The position numbers and the translations under genes are program-made. A stretch of 64,000 nt of DNA, from assembly GCA_029204045.2 (NCBI GenBank), contig CM055066.1, positions 47,278,745 to 47,342,744 on the forward strand, in the 5' to 3' direction. This stretch comes from Tillandsia leiboldiana (taxonomy: Eukaryota; Streptophyta; Magnoliopsida; Poales; Bromeliaceae). Below, piece after piece: positions 54,566 through 64,000 of this stretch. Under the pieces are notes generated by a model that saw only the letters and a program-made list of their open reading frames with translations, was not told where the DNA came from and searched no databases. Each line of letters starts with the position of its first letter. Position 1 is the first letter of the stretch.

Positions 54566-57500
54566 CTAGCTCTTTTCCTTTGTTGGCATCTTCTTGCTTT
54601 TCGGTACTTTGCTTGCTGCGAGGTGCAACTTTGCACACAAAGGCCTCGGTGCCCGAACACTTCGCTCAAATCCTCGTACGCATACAAATCCTGCAAAATG
54701 GTCATAAATTTCCCAATGAAGTTTAAGAAAGAATTAGTTTATTAGTGCATCATCCTACTTGTTTCTGCTGTGGCTTACATCTAATGGAAGATATTTTTGG
54801 AACATGCCTCTGCCTAACACCACAACGCAAAATGTCGGTTGTATGTACAAATGTAGAAATACTTGATTTACTCAGTAGAAGTACAGAGTGCCTCTCATAT
54901 CTATCAATAACAAAACCAAACTAAATAACAGCTATCATTGCATCAACCAACTTTGGTGCTTTGTTTTGCAAAACCAGGCATCATCAAGGAGTAGATTAAT
55001 ATTTATAGTCGTCCCACCCAAGCTTGCTACATGAAGAGAGATATTCAATTAACGGAAGTTCCATTTTCGTTTTCCACTTAATTTTTGCTTCTCTCGTTTG
55101 GCAGCATGCACTACTGCTCCTGTACAAACTCGCACTATTTTCTCTCATCAAAGCTTTACAGGTAAAACATGTTAGATTACATAAAGTCTCAATAATCTCA
55201 CATCGGATGAAAAAAAGAGTTCTGATTGAGAACATAAGAGACCAGACACACTATTAATAATAACTGAGCTTAAGCATTTTGGATCGGTGGAATGGACCCA
55301 ACGAGTTATTATTGCTAGCGGATCGGGTTGTTACAAATGATATCAGAGATGAATACCGGCCGAAAGTGTGGGAGCTAAGTGCTATGTGGAACAAAGTGCT
55401 ACACCATGGAGTTGATGGGAGCCACCTCTTAAACCCGCAGGAGCCACCTCTAGAATCTCACATCGTCTGGTAATTCTGATCTATATCTCTGATCTAGTTT
55501 GGACCTGACGAGGACGTCAAGGTCCAAACAAGGAAAAGTAATTCTGATCTATATATGTGATCTAACAAGGACGTCAAGGTCTAAATAGGGGGAGTAATTC
55601 TAATCTACATTCTGTAACGCCCAATAATCCCATATCGGATGGAAAAAGAGTTCTGATTGAAAATATAAGAGACTAGTCATGCTATGGGCTTAAACATTTT
55701 GGAATGGTTTGAGCCCAACGAATTATTATTGCTAGTGGGTCGGGTCGTTACATTTTAAGCAATATTTGTCTAGGTATGTCAGCCGGTCGGTTTTGGTGAG
55801 GCTTATGCACATCCCGAAACCGAATATGAGTAAAACATTGAAACTTAAAATTATATCCGAACCAGACGGGTATAAAAATTCAAAACCTGAAACCGCAACC
55901 AAAATAAAAAGCCGAAAATCCATAACCAAAACTCTGAGCATTTGATATACTAAATATTAATTAAATCATAAATATATATTAATTATTGTAATAAATATCT
56001 AAAAAATTATATTTTATACATATAAAATAGATTTTTTATATAGGTTAGGTTTCAAGTTTGGTTCAGCTTTAGTTTTGGTTCGGATACAGATAAAATTCAT
56101 AACCAAACCCGAATCCGTCATAACCAAAACCATCTCCGTTTAGCATTTGGCTAAACCTGCCCCATTCAGGTTCAGGTTCAGGTTCGGATAAGATCTCGAG
56201 TACCCGTATCCTTTGACATCCCCACTTTTGTTATGTTAAGGTGGGTATTTTTGGGTCCAATACTGTTACTTTCAGAGTTTCGGCTTAAGTTTTCATTTTC
56301 TGCTGAAATCGGCGGAAAATGAAAACACTCCAATTTCCTCAAATCTGTAAAAATAGTTTTCAGAAAAAAAAAATTTACAGCCAAACAAAATAAATTTTCA
56401 AGCCGAAAAATAATTTTTGGCACATTTTACGGCCAACCAAACACACCCTAACTGTTTTCTTGCTCCAATAACAGATATATAGGGGACTTCCATGGAAATA
56501 TGTTATTTGATAGTGATTTATTTATTCTTATGCTACTTCTACTTCAAGAGTCCTCTCAAGTTTTTCATGATCATAAAGTATAATGAGTTTATTAATACTT
56601 TCACTGTTTTCACCATATTTCACTAAAAGGCCATTTCACATTGTTTCTTTCCATGTATTTGGATCATTACTTTTTCCTTACAATGGATCTTTATTTTATT
56701 ATTAATGGCTAAATTGCATGTTCTGATCATAATTGTTGCACTTTAGTCCTACGACCAAGTTCTGATGACGAAATGCTAATGTGCCACTAAGGTGGCAGTG
56801 ACATGGCATATAGTTATCATCATATCACCAACAACAACATTTATACTGATATGGTAAAGACGTGACATTCTAGTTAGTGCCACATTAGCACTATGCCAAC
56901 ACCTGCCATTCGAAGAAGAGAAGAGTTTTAAACATGATTTAAATAAGGAGTTTTTCAAATCCTAACATAATCTATTGAATGTGGGCTAAACTATCAAGTG
57001 GCCAACATTTGAAAAAATTGAGAGCTCCAGACACCTGTTTCTCATTTATCAAATAAATTTTACTAGAAGTGCATAAGATGATTTGGTGCATCTAAAAGCA
57101 AATTAAAATTTGTCTATTCTCTCTTGCCTCCCCGCTAATGACGTTCTGATAACATGACGCTGACTAGTTTGTCGTATTATTACCACATCACCATAATGGT
57201 TGTGGTTGATGATGTGGCAGTGATTGGAATCTCATGTCACTGTTGCATAAGCTTTTCATCATCGGAGCTTAAGGACGGGATTGGATTGCTACAATTGTGA
57301 AAGTTTGAGCCAGAAATTACAACAAATTTAAGTTCGAGAACTAAAGCATCGCTTCATAGTTCCACTATTGGTGCAATTTAGCCTATATTAATTTATCGCA
57401 ATTATAGGGAATCATCCGAAAAAAAGGGGGGAAGAAAAATTTATTTAGTGTTATAGGACATCTTTTTCACTTTACAGTGCCTTGTTTTCATTCCTTCCCA

Positions 57501-60500
57501 GGGCCATCAAGATGAGTTAACAGCTAAAATAATCTTTACCGCAAAGAATAAGATGAAATGAGTAAAAATTTAGGCTCCATACCTCTCCAAAAGCAGTGTT
57601 GTATGCTTTCTGTTGTTAGACCTGGATATATAGAGTTGTCAGTGTTTCTTCAACACAAAATTTTCTTATTTCTTGATTATATAATGGGATAGTTTACCTC
57701 TAAATATTGTTGGTATTGAGGTTCCAAAGTACACAGTTCGCCTTTTCAAGTTCCATATCCAGTTCCTCGGAACATCAATGGGGTTGTGGCTAGAATGATG
57801 ATCTGCAAACACCTGCATGACTTGCAGTTATTATGGATAACTAAGACAAAGGAAAATTCATATTCATCTTTTACTATTTTCTATGATTTGTTAGAATTTA
57901 AATCAGAATGACAAGTAATGCTAAATTTACCTCATTAACTTGGAAATAAGTGCCATTAAGTGGAAAGCTTCCCCTCATTGCTGTTCGGCAAGGTATCTGT
58001 TCATGTTGATACTTTAAATTATTTACCAGAGAGCGATACTGTTTATTTTCCATGAAATAACACTAACACTAACGCAATACGATATGCCATATTCTTGTCT
58101 TCTTTTTACATGGAAGCTTTCCTTTTTCTCAAATTCTATCAATAATTTATGCCCTTCAATGTGATTTGCGTAGTTTACACGAATATTAGATAAAATAATG
58201 ATGCAATATGCGTATGAACTACATTAAGTGCTTGAGGCATAAATATGCCAGTAAGCACTCTCCTTGGTTTGCATACCAATTTTATCATGTGCAATAGTCT
58301 GAATCTGACATTTGCATTGAAAACTATATACTCTTGGTAACTATTGCAACTCTACTTACAATACAACATTGATTCTTACCCTGATTGTCCTATAAAATTT
58401 CTATCCAACATCAAACAACACCCGAGGGAAAAGGAGACGCAACTAATATGAAGTATTAATACTTCCATTTTTTTGGATCTAGTCAAATGAAGATACATCA
58501 ATTATATTTTGGTCCCCAGTCAGGTACAAACATGATAAGAAACAAGAGCTATTCACAAGTTGCCATGCAAAGTTAAAGTTGTCTTACCAAAATTGTGCCT
58601 TTAACATATTGAGCTTGATTTTCTTGTTCATGACAACAATCATAACCAGTCTCTTTGTTGCACGATTTGCTTGTGCATTGAGAACTGGAGTATGTTTCTG
58701 GTAGTTCAGTTGATTGATCTACATCACCTGAATATTTCTCAAACAATCAAGTCAAATAGAAGTTAGATAGTATTAACTTATGACATTAAGTGGCAATATT
58801 TTCTTGCCTGGCATCCGTATTGCTAGGAGGTAAGGGCATGGATCATCATATTCTCTTGCATCCAGCTCTAGCTGTAAAATATGCATTAGAATTTAGAAAT
58901 CAAGTTTCTAAATTCTAAATAGGCTAAAGAGATACCAAAATAGCTCACCTGTTTCAAAAGGATGTGCCGGTCCGGAATCTCATAGCTGCAACAAAATAAA
59001 ACCTAGTTAACTTCCAAATTGCCACGTCGATATTGTAAACTATATGAAATTTTGCTACTTCTATTGAGGACACAACAAGTGGCGACACTAGTATTGCTTT
59101 CCTTGCACTCCTCTCCAGATTAAAAGAGGTGTCAGTATTGATAAGAAAATTACATACACTTGATGCTCTGTTCGGAGGCGGCTCACATTCTTGAGCTTAG
59201 GCAGCGGGATTGAAGCAGCTCCTGTAGTAATAGTAACTAAAGCCTTTGAAATATCCTCGGTTTGGAGATCATTGTTGCTTTCTTTGATGCACTCTTCTAT
59301 GTTTTGTGTAAACTCATGCAAGTTGATCTTTATGGTAGGAATTTCGTCAGAATCTTCGTAAAAGGTATCTTCTATTTCTCTTTCTAAACTATCTGCATTT
59401 TCTTCTTTCGGACTTTGTGGCTCTTCAATAATTGGTTCAAAATTTCTGACAAGAACATCTCTCGAGTAGCTACTCCCGTCAGCTGGAGGTAAGGGCAGCA
59501 AACTGTATACAGCATGCTGCTCACTGTGCAAGTCAGCAGGATTTGCTGCAGCCTGTGAGCTTCTCTCCTCCGGTCCTGGAAGAGCAAGTCTAGCACTACA
59601 TTGAAGATAAAATGTTAGCATCTTTGTTTGTTGATCATGATAAAGCAGATAACGAAGTTATCTTTTCTCCCTTCACAAAACAAAACCATGACAGAGTTCC
59701 ATGTTTTATTTCATACGAAGAAACTTAAGCATGAAGTATCTTCATAGTTTTCTAAAGATAAACATGGCCATTGACTAAGCTGCTATTTCATGCTAGTACT
59801 ATTAAATTAGCTGGGAAAACTATTATCATTCAATTGAGCTTTCATTTATTGCGTAGCTGCAACATTAGTCCAGTATAGTAATGACTATTATTTTAAATTT
59901 CTTAGGATGCGTTGTTGAAGTCTCATGGTTAGATTTGTAGCCAAAATTTAGTCTTATTTGTAGAAAAATAGAAATCTTTTTAACATGATAATAGTTATTT
60001 TAATGGGATCATGACATGAGTGTCTACAATGCCTAACGTTAACTAATAATAAGAACTCATACAAGTTGCAAGACGTTTTAATCTTCAGGCTATTTCTTCT
60101 ATTTCATTGACAAACGTACTAACTTTGTGAATACTAAAAGAAATGACTATAATGCTGAGAAGATCTCTGAGAATTTAGGAGCAAACCTAGCAAAGGCACT
60201 TGCGAAGTGCCTGCAGTCGCCTCTCATTGGACATGCGTTACAATTTGGCTTACTTTTAGTACAGAAAACCTGCATGATATTGGGAAAATAAATAAATTAA
60301 AAGAAACGAATAACTTGTCAGTAAGCATGAAAATTAGCTCTGCTCTCTGGATAAGCTGACGTAGTTACCTTTCCGAAAGTAATCATCTGATAATGCAGCT
60401 CATACCTGTATAATCATGACCGTTAGAATCTAGTAGTTTACTGTGATGATACTATTCAGAGGCGAAAATACTATGACTGTTTCTAGTTTAATCACCATCA

Positions 60501-63448
60501 GAAGAAAGCAGTTAAATGCGAACAAGTTCTCTGGAGTAGGTTTTATGAACTTACAATGTCTCTTGGTCAAGTTTACACAGCCGAGGCCAAAGGTATCTTT
60601 GAATAGTCTCTAACATTGGATACCTATGATCAGGAGAAATGAAGTTTGAGTAATCTACCTTGGACAAGCTTCATAGTATATAAAACATATTTTTGATGTT
60701 CACAGAGAATAGAAGCAGGCTTACAGTTCTAGAAGATGCAATTGCAGAGACTCCGGAAGCGGTTGAAGTGGTACCCACCCCAGCCTTACACATATACGAC
60801 CAACATTGGTATCAACCTGCAAGCACAATTTACTACCATCAGAAATTTCGACATCCATAAATCTTCAGAGGTCTACTTAATAGGTAACTTACCGGGAATG
60901 CTACATGGTGCAATGTCAGAAGGCGGACACACTCAACACTTTTGAGTCCCAATCCCCGTATGCTAAGGAGGTAATCCCTGAGAGCTCAGTGACAGAAAAA
61001 TTAAGTATTGTTTTCAAAGCAGTCATTAGATATATGGTACATTACAAAGTTTAGAGTAAATTTCAATTTTCATGTCAAATGTGTGTGTTATTATTTCTTT
61101 TTATTTTCTTCACTACTCTATATGTCTGCTTCCTCTATTTTCATGTTATTCTAATTGGTTTAAAAATTTCTGATGCCTTCATCTATCTTCCCTGGCAATA
61201 GATAGAATTGCTCTTGTACATGAAATTGAAATATATCATAATTTGGAAGCATTAGAATTAGAGATCACTAGGACGGCTATTTAACCTACATGGCAAACTC
61301 TTTTCTCCATGTGGTTTGTAATATGATATATGCCATCTTAAACCCGTTGTTGCGTCCTAGAGATTTTATGTGTTCATGATTAAAATAGTGGAAAAAAATC
61401 CTCTCCCAAGGGGGTAAGTTTGTAAATTTGACCCTCCCTGCGGGTTGAACCCCGTAGGAATGGAGAAAAACCTGTAGTGATGGGAAAGCAACGAAAGAAA
61501 CATCAAAAGATAAATATAATGTAGGGTCAACAGGAATTCTTACTTTACTTGATCTGGCGGGACATATCTTAACCATTCAAGGTCAATGCTTCCATGATCA
61601 TTGACCAACCGATTTAGGAAACCCTGTGCAAAAGTAAATCATTCCGTAAGTATACAGTAATAATATGAGGTGCGATGAACATATATCGCTTAATGACTTT
61701 GGTTTTTTTACTCCAAAATAAGAGCATAAGGAAACAAATTTACCTTGCCCTGCAAAAGAATTAGAATTTTAACTAAATGAAGTATAAGATTAAGGATAGA
61801 ATGAAAGTATCAAGTCAGAAAAACTGACAAAGATGCATGTTCCAGTTTAGGTTGGGTGAATTTCTTTTTCTAGTCTATAATTGCTTGCAAGAGCCATAAA
61901 AAATTGAGGGGTGTAGTAAGCATAAAATTTCTTATATAATCCTTTTCAAACTAGAAAGGCACTGCCGGAGAAAAAGCTTTCTGTCATTAAACTTCTAGTA
62001 AGTCATTATTTGAGGGCAAGGATAACATTACATAGTAGAAAAATTATAATTACCCTATCAATCTTGAGATATCTAATTCATCTGTCAAGTTCCTGCAACA
62101 GATGTGAGGTTATGTATGCATACATGGTAATTAGCACGACTTGCAAGAAAAGAATGAATACTACTAGTTTAATTCATATAGATCAATTTCTCATACCTTG
62201 ATACGTTCAGCCAATACGTTGTTCATTCCACGTTCTCGAATGGCATGAGAAACTTCATTCACATCAGCAGACCGCACCGCTTCCCAGTCTAGGGAGTCAT
62301 TTCTCTCCGGGTTTCTTTCTTTCTTGTACCCCTCACTACAAGCCAGCCTCCGCAAACTATCCCAGTCGAAACTCTGTGCCTTTTCTTTTGCAGCCTTCGC
62401 CCTCTTCTTTTCTATCATATTAATTGTCATCTCTGGCAGAACATTCTGAAAACTGCTCTCTTCTTTAGAATCAACTGCTATAGGAACCTTTGGATTTACA
62501 TGATCACAAGAGTCTGAGGATGATTCATGTGCTTGAGGGTCCTGCATCTGATCTGAAGCTTCATTTTCTGCTGTTTGTTGCTGAACATTTGCATCAATAC
62601 AGCACTCCATAGTGGTCTCTGGTGAAGTAATAGAGCCTTGTAATACAACTACAGTATCGGTCGTATCATTTTGAGGAATCGACTCTAATTTATCTTGTGA
62701 TTGATCAGTTGTCTTTATGAGGAAATCTATGCAGCTCTCCGGGGTAGTAACAGAGGTTTGTGATGCTATCAACTCCTCCTGTGACATTTTGTTGACTTCA
62801 GATTCGGTACTATCTGATAACTGCATTGAGGTGTCCTGCCGATATTCTTGAGTTGCAAGACCTATATCTGTCCCCAGATGGGCGTGAAAACCTGCACTCA
62901 CTGGATCATTTATTTTCTGGGCTTCTATATTCCCTCTTGCCAACTCACTAGGGCTGGCCTTTGCTTTCTGGTCCATGAGTTTGTCATCACAAGTCAAAGG
63001 AGAGTCCTGGGGAAGCATCTTTGAGCCAAAGAGGTTTTCGCATTGTTTAGTGTCATCAAAAGCATGATTTCTTTCATCCTGTGAGATTGGTTCTCTCATT
63101 TCTCCTTCACTTTGTTTGATATTATTGTCTTGGTTTATTTCATCCTGTGAGACTGGTTCTCTCATTTCCCCTGCACTTTGGTTGGTATTGTTGTCTTTTG
63201 TCTGTCGAGGAAATCTTGCAGCAAGGGATATAAAGGCAGAACTGTGAAAACACACACAAATTTGTTATTAGAACAAGCAACAATAAATGAAAATACTACT
63301 AACATGCTAACCTCCTTTTGTGAAATTGTTTTGAGTAGCCAAAGAGTTAAATAGTACCTCGAAAGATGGTCAGAAACATTCTGAGTTAGAAAAACGCCCA
63401 CCACTGAGTCAACGACTGATCCTTTCCAAGGAGAAAAGTGTCGATCCC
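54566..63448 (-). CDS. DEMETER/ROS1-family 5-methylcytosine DNA glycosylase, 3' sixteen exons
   Basis: Bifunctional glycosylase/lyase that removes 5-methylcytosine in the nucleus. Exons (-): 63448-63358, 63241-62197, 61623-61544, 60977-60893, 60816-60725, 60623-60555, 60405-60369, 60269-60187, 59595-59158, 58985-58949, 58871-58808, 58727-58588, 57996-57931, 57812-57698, 57621-57583, 54690-54566 (stop TAG). They give 867 codons in one frame, every junction in phase. Seen in order: SVVDSVVGVFLTQNVSDHLS; a variable linker; SFDWDSLRRLA; helix-hairpin-helix GLGLKSVECVRLL with the catalytic Lys; VDTNVGRI with the catalytic Asp; the 4Fe-4S motif CX6CX2CX5C; ARLALPGPEE; and the C-terminal RRM-like part (IPCRTAMRGSFPLNGTYFQV, NPIDVPRNWIWNL). 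The N-terminal exons lie beyond 64000. One intron (58807-58728) starts GC. ROS1 versus DME subfamily not decided. Confidence 0.95.
55180..55752 (+). mobile_element. TRIM element in the last intron of the demethylase gene
   Basis: Direct repeats of about 140-155 bp: about 55180-55335 and 55613-55752, sharing CATCGGATGRAAAAAGAGTT, TAAGAGACYAG and ATTATTGCTAG, and ending GGGTYGTTACA. After the first comes ATGATATCAGAG (iMet primer site with one change), before the second AAATAGGGGGAG as purine tract. The interior (55336-55612) is 277 bp, with a duplicated TAATTCTGATCTATAT...GACGTCAAGGTC unit. The element is antisense to the gene. Confidence 0.82.
55753..56239. other. Intronic repeat-like sequence
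   Basis: Contains AACCGAACC-like and GGTTCAGGTTCAGGTTCGG words in opposite orientations, as in degenerate MITEs. Ends not defined. Confidence 0.4.
56240..56448. mobile_element. PIF/Harbinger-like MITE in the last demethylase intron
   Basis: Ends GGTGGGTATTTTTGG and, from the other side, GGTGTGTTTGGTTGG; TAA on both sides (56237-56239, 56449-56451). The interior has TTTTCATTTTC / GAAAATGAAAA pairing. 209 bp. Confidence 0.65.
56449..57582. other. Remainder of the 2.9-kb last intron
   Basis: AT-rich intron DNA with paired words such as GATGTGGCAGTGA and AGTGACATGGCAT; no exon found between 57583 and 54690 that would keep frame. Confidence 0.5.
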
Positions 63449-64000
63449 CTAACAGAGAAACAGTTTAGGAATCAGCATGTTCTTCTAGTTATGCAGTTTG
63501 GCTTATAAAGATGCATGAATTGAATGCCCTCACAAGATTCTAGCTTGTATATAATTATATGCATTAGGTACATATGAAAGCGTACTTCAAAGATGACAAG
63601 AATAGAAAGTGGCTATGTGGTTATCAAAGATACCACGACGATGAACCATACAAGTACTGCCCAGTGCGGAGTGAGATGAGCTGTACAAGTTACATGGCCA
63701 TTCCTTGGTTATTGATTTTGCTAAAGAGAACTTTTAAGCAATGAAAGACTTCTTACTACAGTTTCCTAGAATACTTGGTTTATTTCTTAGAAATTTTCAT
63801 TCAGCAATTCAAGGTGCTGACCCTAAACATCTTAGGAGGTACTGAACCCTCGTCTTCAATACCTTGAGAAATTGTTAATCAGGCTACACGATTGAAGGGA
63901 TATTGTATTGTTAGTGGATGTTGTTATTTTGACGATGTAACATCTCTGTCCATTGAATGTTATTCAAATAAATAGGTAGGACATGGCACATGCTATTTCC
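63449..64000. other. Demethylase intron, no exon seen
   Basis: No stretch matches the expected preceding exon (the conserved block ending just before GDRHFSPWKG). It is therefore intron up to the window edge. Confidence 0.7.

Noticed and set aside
55180..55752. Cassandra TRIM (5S rRNA-bearing)
   Set aside because: LTR length and primer site fit a TRIM, but I see no 5S promoter boxes in the LTRs.

Overview
The window is nuclear DNA of a flowering plant, probably a monocot. The evidence is two intron-rich plant genes (a MAK16 ribosome-biogenesis gene and a DEMETER/ROS1-type 5-methylcytosine DNA glycosylase), chromovirus (Tekay/Del-like) Ty3/gypsy elements with LTRs of 2.6-3 kb, a plant L1-like LINE, copia solo LTRs, TRIM-like elements, MITEs and Helitron-type 3' ends. 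I cannot name the species; 'monocot' rests on the style of the repeats and on resemblance of a BTAF1 fragment to monocot proteins.

Layout. 1-7130: a decayed Ty3/gypsy element (A) cut by the left edge, with broken gag-pol and a 2985-bp 3' LTR. 7131-10896: unclassified DNA with fragments of two host genes (BTAF1-like on -, and a protein with the motif VTCIGQVRVK on +). 10897-28418: an L1-like LINE on the - strand, split inside ORF1 by a complete young Ty3/gypsy element (B, 16227-26589) with a single open gag-pol frame, two nearly identical LTRs and a perfect 5-bp duplication TTTTG. 28419-36100: AT-rich repeat graveyard with a small copia-derived element (28964-30136, duplication GTATT), a copia solo LTR in organelle-like sequence, a Helitron-type end, MITEs and a gypsy RT relic. 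36113-40506: MAK16, nine exons, + strand, with a telo-box upstream. 41005-44215: AT-rich repeat and a cluster of foldback MITEs set in (TA)n/(GA)n. 44216-52294: about 8 kb arranged as two inverted arms of about 3.3 kb, built largely from arrays of short hairpins whose stems differ from unit to unit while their loops stay constant; a copia solo LTR (48312-48960, duplication TATTT) lies near the centre. 52295-54565: AT-rich DNA with a copia LTR relic and a second Helitron-type end. 54566-63448: the 3' sixteen exons of the DNA demethylase gene, - strand, with its 5' exons beyond the right edge; its 2.9-kb last intron holds a TRIM and a MITE.

The two host genes do not form a pathway: one acts in 60S ribosome assembly, the other in active DNA demethylation. 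The most unusual material is the hairpin-array structure at 44-52 kb, and a similar but smaller hairpin array in the LTRs of element B: in each, loop sequence and loop length are conserved while the two sides of the stem change together.
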